This document shows positions 18,015 to 27,135 of a stretch of 64,000 bases of DNA, in pieces; positions within the stretch are counted from its first letter, which is position 1; every line of letters begins with the position of its first letter. The stretch covers positions 124,001-188,000 of the forward strand of contig NZ_JAUSYV010000002.1 in assembly GCF_030817055.1 (NCBI RefSeq), given 5' to 3'. Source of the DNA: Bacillus sp. V2I10. Lineage in GTDB: Bacteria > Bacillota > Bacilli > Bacillales > Bacillaceae. The notes beneath the pieces were generated by a model. The model was given only the letters and a program-made list of their open reading frames with translations. It searched no databases and had not been told where the DNA came from. The translations under genes were made by a program, and so were the position numbers.

Positions 18015-19973
18015 TTAGCTATAGCGATATTCCCTCAGACTATTCAAAATAGAGATTTCCTGTAATAATTCCTCTCCAACATTCGTTTCTATCACCTTTT
18101 TTCTCTCTAGTTCTTTATCCACCAATCTTTTTACTGATAATACATCTGTTCCATTTAGGAGAACATCTTCTTTTGAATTAAAATGTTTATGTGCGACGAG
18201 TTGCATACCGTAGGAATTATATAATAACGTGTATCCGGCAATACCTGTTTTTGATTGATAAGCCTTGGAAAAGCCTCCATCAATGACTATCATCTTTCCA
18301 TCTGCCTTAATTGGATTTTCTCCCTCAATTTCTTTAACAGGAGTATGGCCATTTATGATATGACCTTGATCAGGATTAAGATCAAATTCTGTTAGGATTT
18401 TGCGGCAGGTTTCCTCTTGTTCACGTAAATAGTAGTATGGGTTCTTTCTCTCTTTATGAGTTTCCTTATCTTTAATGAAATACCGTTCAAAGGTTGTCAT
18501 TTCTCTTTTCCCAAAGAGTGATGAATATTCTCCTGTCCATAAATACCAGACCATATCTGTCGAAAGATCATCTGTCTCTTCAGGATGTGCAAATGCATGT
18601 CGTAAATAATGTTCAAAAATATCAAGTAAATCACGACCTGCATAGGTTTTGTTTTCAATCTCCATTTTTTCCATATTTCCTTTTTCATCTAAAGGAATAC
18701 AACCATGTAATAATAGGTTCCCGTTATATTTTAAATAAAGACTGCCTTTCTTCATAAGAAAATTCATATGTCTGGCCAGCTTTTCCGAATGTTGGACAGA
18801 AAATAACAATTTGTCCATCACTTGCTCTTCTTCCTCTGATAATTGATGTGATTGTTCTGGATTAACCGTTGCAAAGCAAGTATTTTCTAGTAGGTACGTC
18901 TTCCCATGAATCGTTATTTCATTTTTGTCATAATCAATTTTCTCTAGCAAAAGCCTTTCTGACATATTAAAGTTCGGTCGTCTCTTTATGATCGGCATTT
19001 CAAGTTTGAACTGAATCATGGCAATGGCTTGATGAATTTTAGTAATTTGTAATTGTTCATGATCAGATAGTTTTTTATCTGAATGTCTCTTTGGTCGAAA
19101 GGCTGGATTGTCCTTATAATATTTCTCCGCAAGATTAAGAAGTGGTCTAAGATTGATTCCATACACATCTTCAATAATATCCAAATTGTCGTAGCGAGCA
19201 CTGATACGAATAATATTAGCGAGACAAACCTTTGAACCAGCAAAGGCACCTAGCCATAGTACATCATGATTTCCCCACTGAATATCAACCGAATGATAAT
19301 TGATTAGAGTTTCCATGATTTTATCAGGTTCGGGTCCGCGATCATAAATATCCCCTACGACATGAAGATGATCCACAACCAATCTCTGAGTGCTGTAAGC
19401 AAGACCAGTAATAAGCTTATCAGCCTGTCCAAGGGAAATAATTTGCTGGACAATTTTTGTGTAATACTGTTCTTTATTTGCGGATTCATCTGTTTTGTAT
19501 AGCAGCTCTTCTATAATATAGGCAAACTGATTAGGCAATGCTTTCCGTAATTTCGAGCGTGTATATTTGGAGGAGGCATAAGAAATAAGCTTAATCATAC
19601 GATCAATGATTACTTTATACCATTGGTTTAATTCTTGTTCATTGTCAAAATTATTCCTAATTATCTGTAATTTTTCTTCAGGATAATAAACTATTGTCGC
19701 CAATTCAATAATTTCTTTTTCGTATAATCCACCGTTAAAAAGGTCTCTTATTTTCTCTTTTACTCTCCCCGAACCATTTCTTAACACATGTTGAAAGGCT
19801 TGATACTCCCCGTGTAAATCACTGACAAAATGTTCTGTCCCCTTTGGTAAATTAAGAATGGCTTCAAGATTAATAATTTCAGTTACCACTTTTTCTTCAC
19901 AATCATATTTCTGGGCAAGTAAGTCTAAATATTTTGCGTTCAAAACTATGTATCCCCTTTCAAAATTCACCAT
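18015..19973 (-). CDS. fbp: Fructose-1,6-bisphosphatase, class III
   Basis: Hydrolyses fructose-1,6-bisphosphate to fructose-6-phosphate in gluconeogenesis. The 652 residues match the Bacillus class III enzyme nearly end to end. Metallophosphatase motifs are visible: FVSDLHGEYQAFQHVLRNGS near residue 48, VVGDIYDRGPEPD, and WGNHDVLW. The N-terminal ATG at 19973 has a weak ribosome binding site. A TTG at 19943 preceded by AAAGGGGATACATAG is an alternative start, but similarity to other Bacillus enzymes appears to begin before it. Useful in this genome because several pathways in the window end in pyruvate or 2-oxoglutarate. Confidence 0.96.
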   Translation of the reverse strand: MVNFERGYIVLNAKYLDLLAQKYDCEEKVVTEIINLEAILNLPKGTEHFVSDLHGEYQAFQHVLRNGSGRVKEKIRDLFNGGLYEKEIIELATIVYYPEEKLQIIRNNFDNEQELNQWYKVIIDRMIKLISYASSKYTRSKLRKALPNQFAYIIEELLYKTDESANKEQYYTKIVQQIISLGQADKLITGLAYSTQRLVVDHLHVVGDIYDRGPEPDKIMETLINYHSVDIQWGNHDVLWLGAFAGSKVCLANIIRISARYDNLDIIEDVYGINLRPLLNLAEKYYKDNPAFRPKRHSDKKLSDHEQLQITKIHQAIAMIQFKLEMPIIKRRPNFNMSERLLLEKIDYDKNEITIHGKTYLLENTCFATVNPEQSHQLSEEEEQVMDKLLFSVQHSEKLARHMNFLMKKGSLYLKYNGNLLLHGCIPLDEKGNMEKMEIENKTYAGRDLLDIFEHYLRHAFAHPEETDDLSTDMVWYLWTGEYSSLFGKREMTTFERYFIKDKETHKERKNPYYYLREQEETCRKILTEFDLNPDQGHIINGHTPVKEIEGENPIKADGKMIVIDGGFSKAYQSKTGIAGYTLLYNSYGMQLVAHKHFNSKEDVLLNGTDVLSVKRLVDKELERKKVIETNVGEELLQEISILNSLREYRYS

Positions 19974-20438
19974 TTATTTTTTCTTCTACTAGATTGAAAT
20001 TAAATACTTATATTATAAGATAAACTTAAGGGTTCTGGTGCAAAGATTGTATTTATTTGAAAGAGGTATATAATTCCTAATGGAATCTGATCTTATGCAT
20101 TCATTATGTCATTATGACCGATAGTCAAAAGAAAAAGAAGTACGCACTTTCAAAAAATGACAAATATGACATTTTGTCATTCGTCACTACACAACTTCAC
20201 ATCAAAATAGCGTAAATACTCCCATAAAGATCTGGCTTTCTTATTCTTAAAATTTCCAAGTATAGTATGTCGTGCTGCCGCCCAGTCTCATAGGAAAAAA
20301 GAGTCCTCATTTTATACGTATAAGTATTTTATTTTTCTTCAAAAAGAAGAGGGTTAATTAAATCAAAATTTTAAGAACATCTTTTAGTCGGCTGCTCAAT
20401 GATTATGCGAGGGAAAGAATGGACAAAATTGTTAAAAA
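19974..20438. other. Intergenic region between fbp and gerAB
   Basis: No complete gene. A short open stretch ends with DYARERMDKIVKKWESLIQG and a stop at about 20462, overlapping the start of the gerAB frame. It has no recognisable upstream part and may be a remnant of a lost neighbour. An inverted pair around ATGACA and TGTCAT occurs near 20155-20182. Confidence 0.35.
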
Positions 20439-20471
20439 GTGGGAAAGTCTCATCCAGGGGTGAACGAATTA

Positions 20472-21587
20472 TTGAAGGCCAAAATATCAGTACGACAATT
20501 TATAATAATAGTGATCTTATTTACAGTTGGAACTTCCATATTAGTTTACCCGGCAAGTATAGCAGCTGAAGCAAAGCAAGATGCATGGATTACGGCAATA
20601 CTCTCTACAGGCATTGGTTTATTATTCATATGGTTATTTAGTGCTTTAGGTAGTATTGTCCCTCAATTAACTTTAATCGAAATGTGCATGAAACTTCTTG
20701 GTAAATGGTTAGGTACCATAGCTGCTATCATTTTTATTTCCTTTTTCTATTATAGTACTGCTGCATTACTATTCTATGTAGGGAATTTCTTGACAACACA
20801 AATGATGCCTGATACCCCGATGGTATTCCCAATTATTCTTTATTTAAGCATTTTAGTTCTGGGAGTTTACCTTGGAATCGAAACCTTCGCTCGTTTTGCA
20901 GAAGTAGTTTTCCCTATAGTAATATTACTTTTAATGATTTTATTCATCTTCATTAGCCCTCAGTTTGAATTTCAGAACATTCTGCCCGTATTTGAGGTAG
21001 GGATTAAGCCTATCATGCGGGGTGGAATTCTCTTTTTTAGTAACACTTTTCTGATGCCTATTACTTTATTAATGATTTTTCCCTCTCACCTAAATCAAAC
21101 CAAACAAGGTAGAAAAGCGTTTATAATGGGGGTTTTTATCGGGGCGATTATACTTGACATCATAATTGTGATAAGTATTTTGGTTTTGGGGGATTACATC
21201 ACTTCTATTGAAATGTATCCAAGCTACGTTTTAGCACAAAAAATTAATATCGGGGACTTTTTTCAACGGACAGAAGCTATCATGGCCATAATATGGTTTA
21301 TCACGATCTATATCAAGATGACTATATATTTTTATGGAACAGTCCTAGGCCTTGCACAGATGTTGAAGTTACATGATTACAAACCAATTGTCCTTCCATT
21401 AGGGTTGACTTTAGTTCCTTTTTCCTTATTAATGTATCCAGATATAACTTATATGCAAAAATTCGAATCGACAAGTTGGGTACCTTATGGCTTTACGATT
21501 GGTATATTCCTCCCATTATTATTACTAGGTGCAGCTGTATTTAGAAAAAACATTCTTAAAGAAAACCTACAAAATCTAAAATCTTAA
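20472..21587 (+). CDS. Spore germination permease, GerAB/amino-acid-permease-like family
   Basis: A protein of about 371 residues with ten hydrophobic segments. The N-terminal KISVRQFIIIVILFTVGTSI and then AAEAKQDAWITAILSTGIG are typical of GerAB-type B subunits, the germinant-recognising membrane protein of spore receptors. A GTG at 20439 gives a longer frame, but TTG 20472 is preceded by AGGGGTGAACGAATTA and gives the family's usual N-terminus. GerA and GerC subunits normally flank it and are absent, so it is an orphan B subunit that may pair with subunits from elsewhere or be non-functional. Confidence 0.88.
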   Translation: MKAKISVRQFIIIVILFTVGTSILVYPASIAAEAKQDAWITAILSTGIGLLFIWLFSALGSIVPQLTLIEMCMKLLGKWLGTIAAIIFISFFYYSTAALLFYVGNFLTTQMMPDTPMVFPIILYLSILVLGVYLGIETFARFAEVVFPIVILLLMILFIFISPQFEFQNILPVFEVGIKPIMRGGILFFSNTFLMPITLLMIFPSHLNQTKQGRKAFIMGVFIGAIILDIIIVISILVLGDYITSIEMYPSYVLAQKINIGDFFQRTEAIMAIIWFITIYIKMTIYFYGTVLGLAQMLKLHDYKPIVLPLGLTLVPFSLLMYPDITYMQKFESTSWVPYGFTIGIFLPLLLLGAAVFRKNILKENLQNLKS

Positions 21588-21869
21588 TTAAAATCGATTC
21601 TTAAATATGTTCAATTTTTTATTGCGTTTTTTCTTACTAACCTTCTTTAGTTTTAAAAATCAGAGTTTTGTCTTTACTACACCTTATATAAGTTGGCATG
21701 TTTTAGATCAATTGTGACAAAAAGAATGTCAAGAAATTGTAAAGGAGGAGTACAGGCAGACTTTCAATGAAACTCACCTGCATTCCATTAATTTGGGTTT
21801 GTAAAGCAATGGAAAATAACGGCAATAGAATTATGTAGGGTTCTGTGCACAAAATCTTTAGTCTTGTTG
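21588..21869. other. Intergenic region after gerAB
   Basis: No gene, and no clear terminator. A short AAAGGAGGAG sequence near 21744 resembles a ribosome binding site but no start codon with an open frame follows. Confidence 0.3.
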
Positions 21870-22412
21870 CTAAATTTCCAAATTTTTTGCGTTTTTTCTC
21901 GCCATTAGACGCTTATAAAGCGGAAAGCCAATCATATAATACCCTGAAAATGATAGCAGAATTAGGGATAAACCTGCCATTGTTAGAGCACTGTATCTAT
22001 ACAGATTGCCAAAAGTAGATCCATCATGTAAAGAAATGAGAAAGCCTGAGTAATCTGGCTTTGTTGATAAAACTTTCCCAGTGCTCGCATCAATTTGAAC
22101 TTCTTGATTGTTTTCTAAGCGAACACGGAATACATTTGAACCTGGGCTTAATTCTATTCTAAAGATATCTTCAACCGATTTTATACCTGGAAGTTCCTGA
22201 GAAGTCGTAATGGAGATAACCTTTTCAATAGGTATCGATTTACTAGGATCTGCTTTAACCCCTGTCTTTAAATCAGTACCTAATCCAAGTGGAATATAAT
22301 ACACTAGCAAAAGTCCTGTTACAGCGATAAACATAAAAACAACCGATAAAATCAGTCCAGCCCATTTATGTACTTTTCGGCTAAATTGATACAAGCTTAA
22401 AGTTTTCGACAA
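21870..22412 (-). CDS. PepSY-domain membrane protein
   Basis: A 180-residue protein. The first segment (KVHKWAGLILSVVFMFIAVT, residues 13-32) is the PepSY-associated membrane helix with its conserved HxW-like start. An extracytoplasmic PepSY-like domain follows (FRVRLENNQEVQIDASTGKVL). Two C-terminal hydrophobic stretches (about 140-165) include LHDGSTFG before the last helix. Similar proteins occur with iron uptake or flavin-linked reductase systems, but no partner is adjacent. The TTG start is preceded by AAGGAGTGTGATGGGAAA. Confidence 0.8.
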   Translation of the reverse strand: MSKTLSLYQFSRKVHKWAGLILSVVFMFIAVTGLLLVYYIPLGLGTDLKTGVKADPSKSIPIEKVISITTSQELPGIKSVEDIFRIELSPGSNVFRVRLENNQEVQIDASTGKVLSTKPDYSGFLISLHDGSTFGNLYRYSALTMAGLSLILLSFSGYYMIGFPLYKRLMARKNAKNLEI

Positions 22413-23478
22413 TTTCCCATCACACTCCTTGTCTTTCTTTTCAATTAAACATCACCCATCAATTCCGAAGCCGTTGTTGATTCCATTAACCTTCTTTCCA
22501 TATTGAAAGTTGGTTCTGGTGCAAACATCGAATTTCCTAAACCAAAACATCTATCTTCTATTTCCTTTTTGAACTAACTTCATTTTTTTGATATTGTTGA
22601 TGTCAAAATGAAATAGACCTTATGCTACAAACGAAGCGTCCATGATTTGGTATACCTCCATATAGAAAAGCAAAATAAACAAGCCCTCCATAGGGAGATC
22701 TCAATGGTTAGGTCGTATATATTATACTGCCTAATTGCATTTATGGGAGATGAGTTTTCATGTTTATTTTCTTTATAAGTCTGTGAGCTAGTTAATGAAA
22801 TATCTTTGTCTCAGGTCCAATTAATGCTCCAATAGTGTAAATAATTTCTTTTGAACATGTGAAACAGAAAACATCCAGTTAATTTATACGTTAAAACGAG
22901 CAACAATAACAACATATATAATAATAATAATATATATGTTGTTGTATATTACAAAGTTAAAAACAACATAGTTCACATTGTTAACTTATCATTTTGAAAA
23001 TTAATTGAAATAGAAACGTGACATTCTATTCAAACATCACATCTTTGCAATATCATTATGTGTGTAAAAAGAAATTATCATCATTTTGTTGAGTGTCTTC
23101 TTTAACTAAAGCGCCCTTTAATTGAAAAAGACGTTCCAATAAGGATAGTCCATTAATATTATTAATTCTTTTTTTGTAACGAGTCCAACTTTTCTTCAAT
23201 ACGATTTAATTGTTCTTTTTTCTTTTTTAAAGAGCGCCAAATCCTTTATAGCTAGTTAAGATATATACTAGTTTTGTAACAAATAATAAACCCTATAGTA
23301 ACTAAAGGGTCAAGGGTAAACTCATTTTTTTAGCACTCTTAATTCTATAAGGAACTGTTCTTCTCTAAGTTTCACCCTATTCGTAAAATGATTTAATTTT
23401 TTTGATATTAAAAGGATACCTATAACTCCTTATCTCTTATCTCGTATAAAAACTTTAAATTCAATGCATACATCCTAC
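22413..23478. other. Gene-poor 1.07-kb stretch
   Basis: No supportable gene. It holds one copy of a repeat shared with 56154-56251. Near 23150-23220 on the minus strand a short open tail reads KKEQLNRIEEKLDSLQKKN before a stop, a possible fragment of a lost coiled-coil gene. The remainder is AT-rich. Confidence 0.4.
22902..23013. repeat. Dispersed intergenic repeat, copy 1
   Basis: Starts AACAATAACAACATATATAA, then an AT-rich stretch with ATATATGTTGTT forming an inverted repeat. It continues with AAGTTAAAAACAAC and AGTTCACATTGTT, and ends near TTGAAATAG. Copy 2 at 56154-56251 has the same order and spacing with scattered differences. No coding potential. Confidence 0.75.
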
Positions 23479-23886
23479 TTATAGATCTTTTTGATTAACA
23501 TTTAGTTCAATCAAATTACCATCTGGGTCGGCACAGAAAATTTGTGCGAATCCACTTTTTCCGTATGGTTTTTCAAGGATTTCAACTTCATTCTGTTTTA
23601 ACCATTTAAGAGTGTCATAGTAGTTCTCGACTCTAAGGGCAAAGTGACCTTCTCTGCTGGATAGGCTTTTATCCTCACGAATCGTCTGTGAAGAGGGATC
23701 GACTATTAAGTGTAGTTGATGTCCCTCTATTTCATACCAGGCACCTGAAAAATCAAAATCAGGACGCTGTATTTCTTTTAAACATAAAGTTTTACCATAG
23801 AATTTTTTTGCTCTTTCCAAATCTGTCACAGTTAGACTTACATGATGGAGGCATTTATATTTAATCAAAACCTTCACTTCTTTCAT
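23479..23886 (-). CDS. VOC-superfamily protein (glyoxalase/bleomycin-resistance fold)
   Basis: A 135-residue protein. The N-terminal half begins HHVSLTVTDLERAKKFYGKTL and contains GHQLHLIVD. The C-terminal half has GHFALRV and ends DPDGNLIELN. The two beta-alpha-beta modules and the His/Glu positions fit a metal-dependent VOC enzyme such as a lyase, isomerase or dioxygenase. The first ATG lacks a clear ribosome binding site, and a TTG about seven codons in, after GAAGTGAAGG, may be the true start. It is not in a recognisable operon, so the substrate is open. Confidence 0.85.
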   Translation of the reverse strand: MKEVKVLIKYKCLHHVSLTVTDLERAKKFYGKTLCLKEIQRPDFDFSGAWYEIEGHQLHLIVDPSSQTIREDKSLSSREGHFALRVENYYDTLKWLKQNEVEILEKPYGKSGFAQIFCADPDGNLIELNVNQKDL

Positions 23887-23902
23887 TTCAACTAATTTTT
23901 TT

Positions 23903-24255
23903 TTACCTTAGTCGTTTTGTGGCTAAGATGACCCCTCGCACCGCATCTGGAGCTTGATCGGTTAATTTAAACAATTCGGTAAATAGAATCAATAATCCTT
24001 CTTCAACTAACTGCCCATTTAGTTTAACAAGAAAAAAGCCACCTAAAGATGGCTCCCGGATCTTCAAGTAACGCCCCCTTAGTTCAAGATTGGCTTTGCT
24101 AAAATCGAATTTAGTTTGTTGTTGTAGAGAATGGAGATGGTTGTTTTTCCCATTTAGTAGGTCCTTCACCTACTTCAATAAACTTTCTCCAATAATCTCC
24201 ACTTTGTTTATCAAAAATGATGATGTTGCTTTCATTGGGTGAGATTAGTTTATAC
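23903..24255 (-). pseudogene. Two-frame remnant of unidentified protein(s)
   Basis: One minus frame ends with IIIFDKQSGDYWRKFIEVGE and stops near 24118. Another frame continues from there to 23912 (LRGRYLKIREPSLGGFFL ... DAVRGVILATKR). Neither has a credible start, and the two overlap. They look like C-terminal pieces of one or two proteins I do not recognise, possibly joined by a deletion. An 88-residue frame from 24169 is formally open but has no ribosome binding site. Confidence 0.35.
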
Positions 24256-24374
24256 AACTATTAATCAGTTGAAAAACATTGATTTTTATTCTATTACTTC
24301 GACATCTTTTAGCTTTGCTCAATCGCTAAAATGTTACCGATCATTCATGTATTTTGAAAAATTTCAAATCCGAC

Positions 24375-24403
24375 TTGAAGTAGTAAGAATATTTTGTTAT
24401 ATT
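24375..24403 (+). promoter_or_regulatory. dapA promoter
   Basis: TTGAAG (24375-24380), 17 bases, TATATT (24398-24403), a good sigma-A promoter ending about 43 bp before the lysine aptamer. Transcription would start near 24410 and cover the whole riboswitch. Confidence 0.7.
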
Positions 24404-24445
24404 AGTATCAATTAAATAATTTTCCCTTCTATAAATTTTGAAGAG

Positions 24446-24616
24446 AAGATAGAGGAGCAAAAACCATTAGTACACAATGCGAGGATAATGAGGTCCAATG
24501 ACTATTGTGGAAAGGGGAATTTGCCGAAGTGGAAAGAATCTCATGTTCTTAAAGCTGGTTCTGTTATTGAATAAATGCGGGACTGTCATATAGGAAACTA
24601 TATGGAGGGCTATCTT
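24446..24616 (+). ncRNA. Lysine riboswitch (L-box) upstream of dapA
   Basis: The conserved L-box blocks occur in order: AGATAGAGGAGC, GGGGAATTTGCCGAAG, a CTGG turn, TTGAATAAATG, ACTGTCATATAGG and TATGGAGGGCTATC. These are the core elements of the lysine aptamer seen upstream of Bacillus lysC. It lies between a sigma-A promoter and an intrinsic terminator, followed by dapA, so lysine should switch off dapA by transcription termination. Confidence 0.93.
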
Positions 24617-24655
24617 ATGCAATGGTAACGACTTTTGATAAATTTTGTTCCTACT

Positions 24656-24686
24656 GCAACAGCGAATCCCTCGTTGTTGCTTTTTT
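24656..24686 (+). terminator. Riboswitch-controlled terminator in the dapA leader
   Basis: GCAACAGCGA-atccc-TCGTTGTTGC pairs along its length with one G-T wobble and is followed by six T residues. It lies 40 bases after the aptamer and 67 before the dapA start, as expected for the expression platform. Confidence 0.88.
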
Positions 24687-24753
24687 GCGTTTCCTTTTGA
24701 ATGGCTCTAACAACATCTATATTTTAAATAATAATATTAAAGGGTGTGAAGTT

Positions 24754-25641
24754 ATGAATTTTGGGCAAGTTTTAACAGCAATGGTTACCCCATTTGATCG
24801 TAATGGCGAGGTTGATTTTAACGCTGCGAGAAATTTAGTTAATTATTTAGTCACTAATGGTTCTGATGGATTAGTTATAGCTGGTACAACTGGAGAGTCT
24901 CCTACATTAACAGCAGAAGAGAAAGTGGATTTATTCAAAATTGTGGTAGAAGCTGTCGCTGGAAGAGTACCAGTTATAGCTGGTACTGGCTCAAATAATA
25001 CGAAAGCGTCTATCAGCTTAACTAGGCAAGCAGAAGAAGCAGGAGTGGATGGGATTATGCTCGTTACTCCGTATTATAACAAGCCTTCTCAAGAAGGATT
25101 ATTTCAGCACTTTAAAGCAATTGCCCAATCAACCCTATTGCCGGTAATGCTTTATAATATCCCAGGACGAAGTGCTGTAAACATGTCAGTAGAGACAATT
25201 GTTAATCTCTCAAAGATAAACAATATTGTGGCAGTAAAAGAAGCAAGTGGCAACTTAGATACCATGACACAAATCATTAGCAAAACACATAGTGATTTTA
25301 CGTTATACAGCGGCGATGATGGGTTAACTCTTCCGGTTTTAGCCATCGGTGGAACAGGAATTGTTTCGGTTTCCTCACACATCATTGGCAATGAAATGCA
25401 AGAAATGATCAATTTCTTTAAAAATGGTGATGTCCGTAAAGCTTCTTCTGCACATCGTAACCTTCTCCCAATAATGAAAGCATTATTTACTGCACCAAAC
25501 CCATCACCGGTAAAAGCTGTATTGAATATGAAAGGGATAAATGTAGGAGATGTCCGCTTACCATTGGTCCCTTTAAACAATGAAGAAAAAAGAACTCTGC
25601 AAAGAGTCCTGCAACCTATTAATATAGAAGTACTTGCTTAA
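24754..25641 (+). CDS. dapA: 4-hydroxy-tetrahydrodipicolinate synthase
   Basis: Condenses pyruvate with aspartate semialdehyde, the first committed step to diaminopimelate, lysine and dipicolinate. The 295 residues include FGQVLTAMVTPFDRNG, the active-site GTTGESPTLT near residue 45, the Tyr of YYNKPSQEG, LYNIPGRSAVN, and the Schiff-base Lys in AVKEASGNLD around residue 160. A longer frame from 24622 overlaps the terminator and is not used; ATG 24754 follows AAAGGGTGTGAAG. Control by the lysine riboswitch upstream confirms a biosynthetic role, unlike the catabolic relative at 32882-33820. It stands alone, not in the usual asd-dapG-dapA cluster, so it may be an extra copy. Confidence 0.96.
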   Translation: MNFGQVLTAMVTPFDRNGEVDFNAARNLVNYLVTNGSDGLVIAGTTGESPTLTAEEKVDLFKIVVEAVAGRVPVIAGTGSNNTKASISLTRQAEEAGVDGIMLVTPYYNKPSQEGLFQHFKAIAQSTLLPVMLYNIPGRSAVNMSVETIVNLSKINNIVAVKEASGNLDTMTQIISKTHSDFTLYSGDDGLTLPVLAIGGTGIVSVSSHIIGNEMQEMINFFKNGDVRKASSAHRNLLPIMKALFTAPNPSPVKAVLNMKGINVGDVRLPLVPLNNEEKRTLQRVLQPINIEVLA

Positions 25642-25761
25642 GGGAACACAAACTGGCATTCACTTATTCATCCTGAATCTGGATGCCCTAGAACTGAGCC
25701 CTTTACAGTTGTTTTTAGATTTATCAAATTCACAATCTAAAAACTCTAATATTATATAAAC

Positions 25762-25780
25762 AAAGGGGCAACGCCCCTTT
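25762..25780. terminator. Bidirectional terminator between dapA and the radC remnant
   Basis: AAAGGGGC-aac-GCCCCTTT, a perfect 8-bp stem with T-rich sequence to the right and A-rich sequence to the left. It can serve dapA on the plus strand and the radC remnant on the minus strand. Confidence 0.75.
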
Positions 25781-25787
25781 GTCTTTC

Positions 25788-26216
25788 TTAAAGATAGCCT
25801 TTTTCTTTCAAACTTATATGGTTTTCTTTATGGGTTACAATTAATGGAAAGAAGTGATATTCCTAGGGTCTTCCCCGCCTCAGCAATTCTCCTTGTAACT
25901 TCTATATCTTCTTTGCTTGGTGTTGGGTCGCCAGAGGGATGCTGATGACTGACGATAATAGAGGCCGCGTTGTTTAAAATAGCGGATTTCATCACCTCTC
26001 TTGGATGAACAACACTTCATTTAAACTTCCCACGTGTGCCCGGTGTAGCCCTATAACCTCATTTTTTGTATTAAGCATCATGACAAGAAATACCTCTCTG
26101 TCCTCATCTGCAATATAGGATGCCGCTAGCTTCTCTGCATCCATTGGGGAAGTTATTTTGTATGCGGCAAAATCTTTTTGCTTCCCTGATTTCCTATCTG
26201 ATTCGTACAACTTCAA
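25788..26216 (-). pseudogene. RadC-like JAB-domain protein, frameshifted
   Basis: The N-terminal part is open from 26216 to 25992 (AASYIADEDREVFLVMMLNT, then SLNEVL). A single-base change near 26005 shifts the frame. The other frame then continues with HPREVMKSAILNNAAS, the JAMM-type motif VSHQHPSGDPTPSKED and a stop at 25788. With one base restored the protein would have about 142 residues, a normal size for the short RadC/YeeS group common on plasmids and islands. A sequencing error is the alternative. Confidence 0.8.
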
Positions 26217-26393
26217 AGATAGATTCTAAAGTCATTCCTCATTCTCCTTTGTAATTTTGATTTTGGATTTTGCTTTTTCTTTGTTTCTTGAGTGTTTTAA
26301 AGGTTGTTTCCTTTCCTCCTTTACTTTTTAATTTTGCGTTATCCATTTTAAAGCCGAGGCGCTGATGTTCCCCAAAGGGGGATGATTTTTCCC

Positions 26394-26852
26394 TTTTGCA
26401 AGGAGACCGAAAAACTCGCATAGACGACTGGTCAAGGGCGGTTTAAGCACAAAAGTTTTTTATGCTACTGGCGACTTTAAAAAAGTTTTATGCCCCTTGA
26501 CCGATTGGCTAGACGTCTTCGTTTCCAGCCGGAAAGGTTCGGGTACCTGCCGGATAGAAATGTAGCCGGCTTGCGCTGTTTTACGATTCGGATTCAAAAG
26601 GAAAAAGCATAATAAAAAGCAGCCATAAATGGCTGCTTTCCTTTTGATCTTTATTCTTTTATCTTGGAATCTTTTGAACTGTACAGTTTCCGGCTCGTTC
26701 GGTATGGCGGCATCCGGCAAATGAAACAGGAACTTACAGAATGTAGGAGAAGACCATACAGACTATTGTTATCGGTTCATTTAATGCCGAAGCGACACTT
26801 ACAGAATGACAAAAAGTCGCTATTTCCTTTCTGATCAGTCTGTCGTGCAGCC
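26394..26852. repeat. Structured 0.43-kb repeat element, copy A
   Basis: Begins TTTTGCAAGGAGA and ends near CAGTCTGTCGTGCAGCC. It is collinear with copy B (34817-35238) over its whole length, apart from a small insertion. Conserved internal structure: a long stem (GGTCAAGGG at 26430-26438 against CCCCTTGACC at 26493-26502), a hairpin AAAGCAGCCA/TGGCTGCTTT like a terminator, a shared GGCTCGTTCGGTATGGCGGC, and an AGCGAC...GTCGCT hairpin near the end. Small frames in it are not conserved as proteins. It follows the radC remnant on its left. Confidence 0.85.
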
Positions 26853-27135
26853 GCTTTAAGGATGCTCTGGAATTACATTTAAAAAGAAAAACCTTTAATC
26901 TTGAATAAAATAGTCAGCCTAAATGCTACCTTGTAATCAATGTAGAGGGATATCCAGTCAGTTCAATAAAAGTTCATACTAACTTTTATATAAAACGTTC
27001 GTAAAAGTGTTCATTATGATCGCTTTATATTTTTTAATAAAGTGTTTGAAAAGAGTTAAATGGTTAGCACATCCCTTATAGGGGCCCTGCCAACGAAAGA
27101 CATAATTATACGCTAGATGTCGGTTAATTTTTATT
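26853..27135. other. Intergenic region between repeat copy A and tctA
   Basis: No gene. It contains a recombination-site-like CGTTCGTAAAAGTGT and an ATAAAAGTT...AACTTTTAT inverted repeat (about 26966-26990). GAATAAAATAG near 26901 also occurs beside copy B (34780). Confidence 0.4.
26996..27010. other. Recombination-site-like repeat 3
   Basis: CGTTCGTAAAAGTGT, one base different from the repeat at 16746-16760 and from the left half of the 16841-16868 palindrome. It is 10 kb from the recombinase gene and close to repeat copy A. Confidence 0.4.

Noticed and set aside
24622..24753. N-terminal extension of dapA
   Set aside because: It would translate the riboswitch terminator; a good ribosome binding site and the family N-terminus place the start at 24754.
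26460..26720. 86-codon minus frame in repeat copy A, and the 81- and 77-codon frames in copy B (34745-34990, 34937-35170)
   Set aside because: The frames are not conserved between the two copies although the nucleotide structure is, so the element is unlikely to encode protein.
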